Source of the DNA: Paracoccus gahaiensis
GTDB taxonomy: Bacteria; Pseudomonadota; Alphaproteobacteria; Rhodobacterales; Rhodobacteraceae
Direction of reading: 5' to 3'
Assembly (NCBI RefSeq): GCF_005048225.1
Contig: NZ_SUNI01000013.1
Location: 1-64,000, forward strand
DNA: 64,000 bases
The position numbers and the translations under genes are program-made. Shown here piece after piece: positions 33,701 to 41,982 of this stretch (position 1 is its first letter; each line of letters starts with the position of its first letter). A model generated the notes under the pieces. It was not told the origin of the DNA. It searched no databases and saw nothing but the letters and a program-made list of their open reading frames with translations.

Positions 33701-35563
33701 ATGTATCGCAGCCAGATCGACCAGGTCCGCCGGACGACATCCGATTTCGAGGCCCGTGCCGCCGCCATCCTTGCCGCCGATCGCCGGGCAACCGCCTTGG
33801 CGGGATCTGCAGCCGCGCAGGCGCTGGTGCCCGAGGCGCTTGGCCGGCACGGGCGGGCCGAGGCCATCGTGCTGGCCCAGCTGCGCCCGGCCTTCTTCGT
33901 GACACCAACGGGGATCGACACGACCGATGCCGTCGAGGCCGACCCCCGTCTGCTGGCGCTGGTCACCGGCAACGAGGCGCTGCTGCATGCGGCATCGCAG
34001 GGCGTCGGGCGGATCGACCTGCTGCACCATCCCAGCCTGCCCTATGCCGGCACCGGCTTCCTGATCGACGACACGCTGGCCGTCACCAACCGCCATGTCG
34101 CGCTGGTCTGCGCCGAGCGCTCGCGGAGCGGCAACCGGATGCGCCCGGGCCGTTTCGGCAGCCCGATGGAGGCACGGATGGAGTATCACGGCTTTTCCGG
34201 GACCGACTCTCGCTTGCAGGCCGAGGTGACGCAGGTTCTGTATCTTGCCCGCGACGACGAGCCCGATTTCGCGCTGCTGCGCGTGGCGCCCCGCGACGGC
34301 GCCCTGCCCTTGCAGCTTCTGGGCGTGCCCCCGCTGGACGACCGCCGGCCCGCCGTCGCGGTGATCGGCTATCCGGCCGAAGATGGCAGCCGCAACGACC
34401 CCGACCTGATGGACGCGCTGTTTCGCGGCCGCTACGGAGTCAAGCGGCTGGCCCCGGGCTTCGTGTCCGATTACAGCCGCGACGCGCCGGTGCTGATGGC
34501 GGATTATTCGTCCCTGGGCGGCAATTCCGGCTCTCCGGTCGTCGCGCTGGAGGATGGGCGCGTGCTGGGGCTGCATTTCGCGGGCCGCTTCATGGATGCC
34601 AACCATGCCGTCACCGCCGATGTGATCGAGGCCGCGCGCCGGGCCGTGCTGACCCGGATGCCGGGCACCGCCCTGCCCGCCCCCGAGGCGCCCGTGTCTG
34701 CAAGCGCGGGGTTTGCCGGGCGCAACGGCTTCGATCCCGAGTTCCTGGGGCCGGGCGATCTGTCGGTGCCGCTGCCGGGTCTGGGCCCGTGGCAGGCCGC
34801 GCCGGTGAGCGACGCGGCGGACGGGGTGCTGCGCTATCGCAATTTCTCGGTCATCCAGTCCGCCACCCGGCGCCTGGCCCTGCTGACGGCGGTGAACATC
34901 GACGGCGCGCAGGCGCGGCGGCTGAAGCGCCGGGGCAGCTGGCGGCTGGACGGGCGGCTGGACCCGGCCCATCAGATCGGGAACGAGCTGTATCTGCGCA
35001 ACGCGCTGGATCGCGGCCATCTGGTGCGCAGGCGCGACCCCGGTTGGGGGCCGGAGGCCGCGGAGGCCGAGGGTGACACCTTTCATTACACCAACAGCGC
35101 GCCACAGCACGAGGATCTGAACCAGAAGGACTGGCTGGGGCTGGAGGATTACATCCTCGACGCCGCCGAGACGCGCGGCTTCCGCGTCTCGGTCCTGACC
35201 GGCCCGGTCTTTCGCGACACCGACCGCCGCCTGAGGACGCAGCCCGGCGCCGAGGACGTGCCGATCCCCGAGGAGTTCTGGAAGATCGCCGTCATGGTCC
35301 ATGCCGGGACGGGGCGGCTGTCGGCGACCGGCTATGTGCTGTCGCAGGGGCGGATGATCCGCCCGCTGGTCGAAAGCGCCTTCGTCTATGGCAGCTATCG
35401 GACCTATCAGCTGCCCATCGCCCGGATCGCCGCCGAGACGGGACTTGACTTCGGCCCCCTGCTGGCCGCCGATCCCCTTGGCGCGGCACAGGGCGAGGCG
35501 ACCCTTGCCGAGGTCGCCCATGTCATCGACGGAGCGGACAGTCTGGTGCTGTCACCGCGCTGA
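33701..35563 (+). CDS. Fusion of a trypsin-like serine protease and a DNA/RNA non-specific endonuclease
   Basis: A 620-residue protein with two catalytic domains. Residues about 110-320 are a trypsin-fold protease with an intact triad: H132 in TNRHVAL, D189 in DFALLRV and S276 in GGNSGSPV. Residues about 370-610 are a beta-beta-alpha-metal nuclease of the NucA/Serratia type with D437-R-G-H440, then N465 and N474 in TNSAPQHEDLNQKDW and E482; the H440, N474 and E482 spacing matches the general base, metal ligand and downstream Glu of that family. No signal peptide or membrane helix is visible, so it probably acts inside the cell. It is divergent from pstS and stands alone. A conflict or defence effector controlled by proteolysis is possible but is inference. 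Confidence 0.87.
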   Translation: MYRSQIDQVRRTTSDFEARAAAILAADRRATALAGSAAAQALVPEALGRHGRAEAIVLAQLRPAFFVTPTGIDTTDAVEADPRLLALVTGNEALLHAASQGVGRIDLLHHPSLPYAGTGFLIDDTLAVTNRHVALVCAERSRSGNRMRPGRFGSPMEARMEYHGFSGTDSRLQAEVTQVLYLARDDEPDFALLRVAPRDGALPLQLLGVPPLDDRRPAVAVIGYPAEDGSRNDPDLMDALFRGRYGVKRLAPGFVSDYSRDAPVLMADYSSLGGNSGSPVVALEDGRVLGLHFAGRFMDANHAVTADVIEAARRAVLTRMPGTALPAPEAPVSASAGFAGRNGFDPEFLGPGDLSVPLPGLGPWQAAPVSDAADGVLRYRNFSVIQSATRRLALLTAVNIDGAQARRLKRRGSWRLDGRLDPAHQIGNELYLRNALDRGHLVRRRDPGWGPEAAEAEGDTFHYTNSAPQHEDLNQKDWLGLEDYILDAAETRGFRVSVLTGPVFRDTDRRLRTQPGAEDVPIPEEFWKIAVMVHAGTGRLSATGYVLSQGRMIRPLVESAFVYGSYRTYQLPIARIAAETGLDFGPLLAADPLGAAQGEATLAEVAHVIDGADSLVLSPR

Positions 35564-35564
35564 T

Positions 35565-35588
35565 GCGGGGCGATGGTCCCTGCCCCGC
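35565..35588. terminator. Hairpin between convergent genes, possible terminator
   Basis: GCGGGGC (35565-35571) pairs with GCCCCGC (35582-35588) around a ten-base loop, in the 28-base gap between the protease-nuclease gene and the convergent dehydratase gene. No T-tract is present, so this is a weak call. Confidence 0.35.
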
Positions 35589-35591
35589 CCT

Positions 35592-37367
35592 TCAGTGGTT
35601 GTGGCGCGGCAGGCTCTCCGAGATGCGCGAGAACGCGTCCGCCCCCTCGATGGTCGCGCCGCGATCCAGCTGCGTGACCGTCTCGCGATAGATCTTCTGC
35701 CAAGGCGTGGCCGAGGCGGGCACGGCGGGGATGCCCTCGGCTTTCCGCGCGGCGATCTGCGCCTCGTCCACCAGCATGTCGCAGCGGCCCTGGTTCAGGT
35801 CGATGCGGATGCGGTCGCCCGTCCTCAGCCAGGCCAGCCCCCCGCCCGCCGCGCTTTCCGGCGAGGCGTTCAGGATGGACGGGCTGTCGGCGGTGCCCGA
35901 TTGCCGCCCGTCGCCGATGGTGGGCAGGCTGCGGATGCCCGCGCGGATCAGCCGGTCGGGCGGCTGCATGTTCACCACCTCGGCCGCCCCCGGCCAGCCG
36001 AGCGGCCCGGCGCCCCGGATCACCAGGATCGAGTCCGCGTCGATCTCCAGCGCGGGATCGTTGATCCGCGCGTGGTAATCGGCGGATCCGTCGAAGACGA
36101 AGGCGGTGCCCTCGAAGATGTTCTCGCGCCCCGGTTCGGACAGGTAGCGGGTGCGGAAATCCTCGGAGATCGCGCTGGTCTTCATGATCGCGAAATCGAA
36201 CAGGTTGCCGCGCAGCACCAGAAAGCCCGCGCGGTCCATCATCGGGGCGCCGAAGGGCCTGATGACCTCGCGGTCGGTGCTTTCGCGGCCCGAGAGGTTC
36301 TCGGCCATGGTCTTGCCGGTCACGGTCGGGCAATCGCCGTCCAGCATCCCGGCCTGCAGCAATTCCCACATCACGGCGGGCACGCCGCCCGCGCGGTGGA
36401 AGCGCTCGCCCAGATAGGCGCCCGAGGGCTGCACATTGGCCAAGAGCGGCACGTCGTATCCGTGGCGTTGCCAGTCCTCGGGATGCAGGTCCGCCCCCGC
36501 ATGCAGCGCCATCGCCATCAGATGCGGCTGCGCGTTGGTGGACCCGCCGATGGCCGAGTTCAGCCGGATCGCGTTCAGGAAGGCCGCCCGCGTCAGGATC
36601 TGGGACGGGCGGATGTCCTGGCGCACCAGCTCGACTGCGCGCAGCCCGGTGCGATAGGCGATCTGGCCGCGCTCGCGATAGGCGGCCGGGATCGCCGCGC
36701 AGCCGGTCAGCGACATGCCCAGGGCCTCGGCGATGGCGTTCATGGTCGAGGCCGTGCCCATCGTGTTGCAATGGCCGATCGAGGGCGCGCTGTCCAAGGC
36801 GGTCTGCAGGAACTCGTCGCGGGTGATCTCTCCGGCCGCCAGCCTGCGGCGCGACTGCCAGATGACGGTGCCGGATCCGACCAGCTTGCCCTCGTGCCAC
36901 CCGTCCAGCATCGGGCCGCCCGACAGCACGATGGCGGGCAGATCGACCGTCGCCGCCGCCATGATGGCCGAGGGCGTGGTCTTGTCGCAGCCCGTCGTCA
37001 GCACCACCCCGTCGAAGGGATAGCCATAAAGCAGCTCGACCAGCCCCAGATAGGCCAGGTTGCGGTCCAGCGCCGCCGTGGGGCGCTTGCAGTTCTCGAA
37101 CAGGGGATGGCTGGGAAACTCGATGGGAATGCCGCCCGCGTCGCGGATGCCGTCGCGCACCCGCTTGGCAAGGTCCAGATGGTGCCTGTTGCAGGGGTTC
37201 AGGTCGCTGCCCGATTGCGCGATGCCGATGATCGGCTTGCCCGAGCGCAATTCCTCGGGCGTGGTGCCGTAATTCATGAAGCGTTCAAGATAGAGCGCGG
37301 TCATGTCGGCATGGTCGGGATTGTCGAACCAGTCCTGCGAGCGCAGGCGGCGGGGCGTGTCGGTCAT
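35592..37367 (-). CDS. IlvD/Edd-family sugar-acid dehydratase (arabinonate/xylonate dehydratase-like)
   Basis: A 591-residue iron-sulfur dehydratase. Cluster cysteines C59 (DLNPCNRHH), C127 ([11 protein letters not shown]) and C200 ([14 protein letters not shown]) are present, with SGGPMLDG and [10 protein letters not shown]. The length and NRHH/GCDKTTP pattern favour the pentonate dehydratase branch rather than true IlvD or Edd. It would convert an aldonate to a 2-keto-3-deoxy acid. The ATG overlaps the stop of the beta-hydroxyacid dehydrogenase (ATGA). With the FAH-family gene of the opposite arm it could form a non-phosphorylating pentonate route. Exact substrate is not determined. Confidence 0.85.
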   Translation of the reverse strand: MTDTPRRLRSQDWFDNPDHADMTALYLERFMNYGTTPEELRSGKPIIGIAQSGSDLNPCNRHHLDLAKRVRDGIRDAGGIPIEFPSHPLFENCKRPTAALDRNLAYLGLVELLYGYPFDGVVLTTGCDKTTPSAIMAAATVDLPAIVLSGGPMLDGWHEGKLVGSGTVIWQSRRRLAAGEITRDEFLQTALDSAPSIGHCNTMGTASTMNAIAEALGMSLTGCAAIPAAYRERGQIAYRTGLRAVELVRQDIRPSQILTRAAFLNAIRLNSAIGGSTNAQPHLMAMALHAGADLHPEDWQRHGYDVPLLANVQPSGAYLGERFHRAGGVPAVMWELLQAGMLDGDCPTVTGKTMAENLSGRESTDREVIRPFGAPMMDRAGFLVLRGNLFDFAIMKTSAISEDFRTRYLSEPGRENIFEGTAFVFDGSADYHARINDPALEIDADSILVIRGAGPLGWPGAAEVVNMQPPDRLIRAGIRSLPTIGDGRQSGTADSPSILNASPESAAGGGLAWLRTGDRIRIDLNQGRCDMLVDEAQIAARKAEGIPAVPASATPWQKIYRETVTQLDRGATIEGADAFSRISESLPRHNH

Positions 37368-38254
37368 GGCTGGTCCTTTCGGGGGGCTGTGGGGTTCATG
37401 GCCTCCAGCTGCAGCAGCAGCCCGCTGTGATCGGCCTCGCCATGGCCCGCGGCGACGAAATCGGTGAACAGGGCGCGCACGCCCTCGGTCAGGGGCAGCG
37501 TCAGCCCGGTGGCCGTGGCCAGTTCGGCGACCGTGTCCAGATCCTTCAGCTGCAGACGCGACAGCCCGCCGGGCGCGAAATCGCGGTTGACCATGCGCCC
37601 GCCATGCAACTCCAGGATGCGGCTTTCGGCGAACCCGCCCCGGATCGCCTCGCGGAATTTCCCGCGGTCGGCGCCGCCGGCCTCGACCAGCATCATGGCC
37701 TCGGCCACGGCCCCGATGGTGACGGCGACGATCTGCTGGTTGGCCAGCTTGCAGACCTGCCCCGCGCCCGAGGGCCCGACATGGGTCAGCCGCCCAAGGG
37801 GCGCCATCAGCGGCGCGATGCGGTCGATGACCGCCGCCGCGCCCCCGGCCATCAGCGCCAGCGATCCGGCCTGGGCCCCCGCCACCCCGCCCGAGACGGG
37901 GCAGTCGACATGGTCGATCCCCATCGCCGCCAGCCGCTGCGCGTGATCGCGCGCCAGATGCGGCGCGATGGACGAGGTGTCGATGACGACGGCCCCCGGC
38001 GCCATCGCCGCCGTCGTGCCCAGATCGAACAGCACCGCCGCCACCGCAGGCCCGTCCGACAGCATGGTGAAGACGACCTCGGCCCCCGCCACCGCCGCTG
38101 CGGGGTCGGTGGCGACCGTGGCCCCGTCCGCCGCCAGCGCCTGTGCCTTCTCGGCTGCGCGGTTCCAGACGGTCACGGCATGGTTTGCGGCCAGCAGGCG
38201 CCGCACCATCGGCGCGCCCATCAGGCCGGTGCCCAGAAAGGCGATCTGGGTCAT
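37364..38254 (-). CDS. Beta-hydroxyacid dehydrogenase (GarR/LtnD-like)
   Basis: A 296-residue NAD(P)-dependent enzyme of the 3-hydroxyisobutyrate dehydrogenase family: N-terminal Rossmann GLGxMG-type motif (FLGTGLMGAPMVRRL), substrate loop DCPVSGGVAGAQAGSL and catalytic K169 in GAGQVCKLANQQ. Candidates are tartronate semialdehyde reductase (GarR) and L-threonate dehydrogenase (LtnD), which sequence inspection cannot separate. It overlaps both neighbours by four bases, placing it firmly in a three-gene sugar-acid operon. Confidence 0.87.
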   Translation of the reverse strand: MTQIAFLGTGLMGAPMVRRLLAANHAVTVWNRAAEKAQALAADGATVATDPAAAVAGAEVVFTMLSDGPAVAAVLFDLGTTAAMAPGAVVIDTSSIAPHLARDHAQRLAAMGIDHVDCPVSGGVAGAQAGSLALMAGGAAAVIDRIAPLMAPLGRLTHVGPSGAGQVCKLANQQIVAVTIGAVAEAMMLVEAGGADRGKFREAIRGGFAESRILELHGGRMVNRDFAPGGLSRLQLKDLDTVAELATATGLTLPLTEGVRALFTDFVAAGHGEADHSGLLLQLEAMNPTAPRKDQP

Positions 38255-39231
38255 AGCGCGCCCTCCAGCTCATCCTCGATATGGGCGCGGATGATGTCGT
38301 CGAAGCTGTCCTCGGCGGTGAAGCCCAGCTCGCGGGCGCGGGTGGCGGTGAAGCCGGGCGCCCAGCCCTCGCACATGGCGGTGATGGCCGCGTCGGGCTC
38401 GCGCCGGATCAGGGCCACGGCCTCATCGCCCGCCACGCGGCGCAACGCCTCGATCTGATCGCCCACGGTGGCGGACAGGCCCGGCATGGACAGGCTGCGC
38501 CGCGCCCCCAGAACCGACAGGTCCATGGTCGCCGCATGGATCATGAAGCCCACGGCGGACCGGGGCGAGGTGTGCCAGTGCCGGATCGTGTCGGGGACCG
38601 GCAGCACGGCGGGCTTGCCCACCAGCGGTTCGCGCAGGATGTTGGAGAAGAAGCCCGAGGCCGCCTTGTTGGGCAGGCCGGGGCGGATGCAGATCGTGGG
38701 CAGCCGGATGCCGATGCCGTCGAAGAAGCCGTGGCGGCTGTAATCGGCCAGCAGCAATTCGCTGATCGCCTTCTGCGTGCCATAGCTGGTCAGGGGCGTG
38801 CTGTGGAACTCGTCGGGGATCGGATAGGGCAAGGGCGCCCCCACCACCGCGATGCTGGAGGCGAAGACCACGCGCGGGCAATATCCGTCCAGCACATGGG
38901 CCATGCGGATCGCCTCGAACAGGTCGCGGGTGCCGTCCAGGTTGATGCGATAGCCCTTTTCGAAATCGGCCTCGGCCTCGCCCGAGACGATGGCCGCAAA
39001 ATGAAAGATCACGTCGGGGCGCAGCGCGATCAGCCGCGCGGCGGTGCCCGGCGCGGACAGGTCGGCGGCCACGCAGTCGGTCTTGTTGGCGAACCCCACG
39101 GGCGCGTCCGGGGCCACGATGTCGACCAGCGTCAGGCTGTGGACCGGCTGCCCCGCCAGCCCGTCGCGCACCAGACGTTCGGTCAGCTTCCGGCCCAGCA
39201 TGCCTCCGGCACCGATGGTCAGGATATGCAT
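38251..39231 (-). CDS. denD: NAD-dependent epimerase/dehydrogenase, D-erythronate dehydrogenase-like
   Basis: A 326-residue extended SDR. It has the N-terminal GAGGMLGRKL cofactor motif, the FHFAAIVSGEAEADFEKGYRINLDG stretch, SSIAVVG and catalytic Y-x3-K in SYGTQKAISELLL. This SGEAEADFEKGYR segment is characteristic of the DenD group, which oxidises D-erythronate at C2. It is the first gene of the leftward operon, and its upstream region carries a TTGTCTGAC motif shared with the rightward arm. The naming is by motif recognition; other aldonate dehydrogenases are possible. Confidence 0.75.
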   Translation of the reverse strand: MHILTIGAGGMLGRKLTERLVRDGLAGQPVHSLTLVDIVAPDAPVGFANKTDCVAADLSAPGTAARLIALRPDVIFHFAAIVSGEAEADFEKGYRINLDGTRDLFEAIRMAHVLDGYCPRVVFASSIAVVGAPLPYPIPDEFHSTPLTSYGTQKAISELLLADYSRHGFFDGIGIRLPTICIRPGLPNKAASGFFSNILREPLVGKPAVLPVPDTIRHWHTSPRSAVGFMIHAATMDLSVLGARRSLSMPGLSATVGDQIEALRRVAGDEAVALIRREPDAAITAMCEGWAPGFTATRARELGFTAEDSFDDIIRAHIEDELEGAL

Positions 39232-39271
39232 GTCGGGTCTCCTCCTCAGATCCGGGTGGCATTTCTGTGCG

Positions 39272-39297
39272 GTCAGATTAGTATGATTGTCTGACGA
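39272..39297. promoter_or_regulatory. Candidate FadR-type operator upstream of the denD-like operon
   Basis: TTGTCTGACGA (39287-39297) is one base from the palindrome TTGTC-T-GACAA found at 40188-40198. GTCAGA (39272-39277) also mirrors TCTGAC (39290-39295). The site lies in the divergent region between the denD-like gene and the FadR-type regulator gene. Confidence 0.55.
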
Positions 39298-39396
39298 CCT
39301 GCAACATGAACATCCGGGAGGGTTCGGGGTGGCCGAGGCGGAGATGATCGCGCATGACAGGGGGGCTTTCTCGCCGGGCTTTCCGGGGGCCGGCAG

Positions 39397-40113
39397 ATGA
39401 GCCCCTTCCCCACCCGGATCAGCCGGACCCAGCACCTGCCGGCGCGGATCGCCGGCCAGTTCGCCCGCCAGATCCAGCAGGGCGAGCTGAAGCCCGGCGA
39501 CCGGCTGCCGACCGAGAACGCCATGGCCACGAATTTCGGCGTCAGCCGCACGGTCATCCGCGAGGCCATCGCGCAGCTGCGCAACGAGGGCATGATCGAG
39601 ACCCGTCAGGGCGTCGGCGCCTTCGTCATCGACCGGCCCACGCGGCATATCCGGCTGGACGACGGCGGCCAGATGGAGGGCCATGATTTCCGCGACCTGT
39701 TCCAGCTGCGCGTCCCGCTGGAGATCGAGGCGGCGGGGCTGGCCGCCACCTATCACCGCCCCGAGCATCTGGTCCAGATGGACGCCGCGCTGCTGCGCAT
39801 GACCGCCACCGGCGAGGACCCCGAGGATGGCATCCTCGCCGATCTGGACTTTCACCGCACCATCGCCGCGGCGACCGGCAACGATTACTTCGTGCAGTTT
39901 CTGGGCGCCGTGTCGGACCGCATCCTGCAGACCATCGTCGCCTCGCGCGCGCGCATCCGGCTGGACGAGATCGTGGCCATCGTGAATGACGAGCATGTCG
40001 CCCTGCGCGAGGCCATCGCCGCCCGCGATCCGACCCGGGCGCGCGGCGCCATGCGCGCGCATATGGCGGGCTCGGCCGCGCGCATCGCGCTGCGGCTGGA
40101 ATTCTATTCCTGA
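39397..40113 (+). CDS. FadR/GntR-family (FCD) transcriptional regulator
   Basis: A 238-residue regulator: winged helix about 15-85 (PGDRLPTENAMATNFGVSRTVIREAIAQLRNEGMIETRQG) and an FCD effector domain (about 95-230) with the conserved D-x3-H in DLDFHRTI and ligand histidines in NDEHVAL and RAHMAGS. It lies between two divergent arms of a sugar-acid locus, and a shared near-palindromic TTGTCTGAC motif precedes both arms. It most likely represses both until a sugar acid or 2-keto-3-deoxy acid binds. Confidence 0.88.
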   Translation: MSPFPTRISRTQHLPARIAGQFARQIQQGELKPGDRLPTENAMATNFGVSRTVIREAIAQLRNEGMIETRQGVGAFVIDRPTRHIRLDDGGQMEGHDFRDLFQLRVPLEIEAAGLAATYHRPEHLVQMDAALLRMTATGEDPEDGILADLDFHRTIAAATGNDYFVQFLGAVSDRILQTIVASRARIRLDEIVAIVNDEHVALREAIAARDPTRARGAMRAHMAGSAARIALRLEFYS

Positions 40114-40187
40114 ACCGGTTTGTTCGGCCCTTCGCAACAAACAGGTGGACAGCCCGCCTCGGCGCCCCTTAGGGTCAAGTCATCTTG

Positions 40188-40198
40188 TTGTCTGACAA
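40188..40198. promoter_or_regulatory. Palindromic operator TTGTC-T-GACAA upstream of the FAH-TRAP operon
   Basis: An 11-base perfect palindrome at 40188-40198, 50 bases before the TTG start of the FAH-family gene. Its core TTGTCTGAC recurs at 39287-39295 on the other side of the FadR-type gene. Confidence 0.6.
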
Positions 40199-40247
40199 AG
40201 TCGGGCGGCGCGGCATTGGAGGATGCCGGGATATCAGGGGGGATGAC

Positions 40248-41411
40248 TTGACGTTGCAGCACGCCTTGACCGCCGATGCGGTCCTGCCCGACGACGCCGA
40301 CCGCGCGACCCTTCTGGGCCGCGTCTGGTCCGGGCGGCAGGGCGGGCCCTGCCCCGTCCTGCTGCGGCGCGGCCGGGTCCATGACCTGAGCGGCATCTCG
40401 GCCACCATGTCGGGCCTGCTGGAACGGGACGATCTGAAGGACGCGCTGGCGGGCGATCTGCCCGATCTGGGGCCGCTTGACGGGTTTCTGGACGGCAGCG
40501 CCGGGCGCCTGTTGGCCCCCGTCGATCTGCAGGCCATCAAGGCCGCCGGCGTCACCTTTGCCGACAGCATGCTGGAACGGGTGATCGAGGAGCAGGCGCG
40601 CGGCGACAGCGGACGCGCCGCCGAGGTGCGCGCCCGGCTGGCCCCGGTGATCGGCGACAGCCTGCGCGGCGTGCAGGCCGGGTCCGACAAGTCTGCCGAG
40701 GTCAAGGCGCTGCTGCAGCAGATGGACCTGTGGTCGCAATATCTGGAGGTGGGCATCGGCCCGGATGCCGAGATCTTCACCAAGGCGCAGCCCATGTCGT
40801 CGATGGGCGGCGGCGATCTGGTCGGCATCCACCCCATGTCCGAATGGAACAACCCCGAGCCCGAGGTCGTGCTGGTCATCCGCTCGGACGGCACCATCCT
40901 GGGCGCGACGCTTGGCAATGACGTGAACCTGCGCGATGTCGAGGGGCGGTCCGCCCTGCTTCTGGGCAAGGCCAAGGACAACAACGCCTCCTGTGCGCTC
41001 GGGCCGTTCATCCGGCTGTTCGACGACCATTTCACCCAAAGCCATCTGGACCGCGCAACGGTGTCGCTGCGGGTCGAGGGAGCGGACGGCTTCGAGATGA
41101 CCGGCGACAGCCCGATGGCCGCGATCAGCCGCAGCCCTGCCGATCTGGCCGGGCAGCTTCTGAACCGCTCGCACCAGTATCCCGACGGGGCGGTTCTGTT
41201 CCTGGGGACCATGTTCGCGCCCGTCAAGGACCGGCGCGGCGCGGGACAGGGCTTCACCCACGAGACCGGCGACCGGGTCGAGATCGCCTCGCCGCAGCTT
41301 GGCCGGCTGGTGAACTGGGTCGAGCGCACCGACCGCTGCCCGGAATGGACCTTTGGCACCGTGGCCCTGATGCGCAATCTGGTCGCGCGCGGCCTTGGCG
41401 AGAGGATCTGA
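40248..41411 (+). CDS. Fumarylacetoacetate hydrolase-family protein (2-keto-3-deoxy-pentonate dehydratase-like)
   Basis: A 387-residue FAH-fold enzyme. The C-terminal FAH domain has the metal ligands in VGIGPDAEIFTKAQPM and the SEWNNPEPEVVLVIRSDG motif, and it keeps the family's GNDVNLRD and KAKDNNASCALGPF segments. The size and pattern resemble XylX/AraD1-type proteins, which dehydrate 2-keto-3-deoxy-pentonates to 2-oxoglutarate semialdehyde. The start is a TTG at 40248 preceded by a run of six G; the ATG five bases earlier is out of frame. It opens the rightward operon with a TRAP transporter and would act after the IlvD/Edd dehydratase of the other arm. Confidence 0.8.
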   Translation: MTLQHALTADAVLPDDADRATLLGRVWSGRQGGPCPVLLRRGRVHDLSGISATMSGLLERDDLKDALAGDLPDLGPLDGFLDGSAGRLLAPVDLQAIKAAGVTFADSMLERVIEEQARGDSGRAAEVRARLAPVIGDSLRGVQAGSDKSAEVKALLQQMDLWSQYLEVGIGPDAEIFTKAQPMSSMGGGDLVGIHPMSEWNNPEPEVVLVIRSDGTILGATLGNDVNLRDVEGRSALLLGKAKDNNASCALGPFIRLFDDHFTQSHLDRATVSLRVEGADGFEMTGDSPMAAISRSPADLAGQLLNRSHQYPDGAVLFLGTMFAPVKDRRGAGQGFTHETGDRVEIASPQLGRLVNWVERTDRCPEWTFGTVALMRNLVARGLGERI

Positions 41412-41412
41412 G

Positions 41413-41982
41413 ATGTCGCGGTTCTCGCGCCTGTTCTTCGGCTTTCTCGACATCCTCCTGGCGCTGCTGCTGGGGGCGATGGCGCTGATGGTCTTCGTCA
41501 ACGTGGTCCTGCGCTATACGATGAATTCGGGCCTGCCTTTGTCGGACGAGCTGTCGCGCTTTGCCTTCGTCTGGTTGACCTTCATCGGCGCGGTCGTCGT
41601 CTATCACCACCGCCAGCACATGGGGATGGAAACGGTGGTGGCGCAGTTCGGCCCGCGCGGGCGCCGCGTGCTGATGGGCATCTCGGACCTGGTCATCCTG
41701 GGCTGCGCGGGGGTGCTGACGCATGGCACCTGGAAGCAGCTGCCGATCAACGCCTCGATGAGCGCGCCCGTCTCGGGCCTGTCGATGGCCTGGGTCTATG
41801 GGATCGGGCTGTTCACCGGCGCGGGCATCGTCCTGATCACGCTGGAGCGCCTTTTCCGCCTGGTCACGGGCCGCATCACCGAGGCCGAGATCAAGGGCTT
41901 TGGCGGCGAGATGGACGACCTCTATGACAGCCCCCCCTCTGAGGGCACCGGGCGGGTCAAGGCAGGGGAGCGCGCGGAATGA
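41413..41982 (+). CDS. dctQ: TRAP transporter small permease (DctQ family)
   Basis: A 189-residue protein with four hydrophobic helices and the DctQ segment LPLSDELSRFAFVWLTFIGAVVVYHHRQHMG. The start at 41413 is one base after the FAH-family stop; an earlier in-frame ATG lies inside that gene. A 35-residue charged cytoplasmic tail makes it a little longer than usual. Its stop overlaps the dctM start (ATGA). Confidence 0.9.
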   Translation: MSRFSRLFFGFLDILLALLLGAMALMVFVNVVLRYTMNSGLPLSDELSRFAFVWLTFIGAVVVYHHRQHMGMETVVAQFGPRGRRVLMGISDLVILGCAGVLTHGTWKQLPINASMSAPVSGLSMAWVYGIGLFTGAGIVLITLERLFRLVTGRITEAEIKGFGGEMDDLYDSPPSEGTGRVKAGERAE

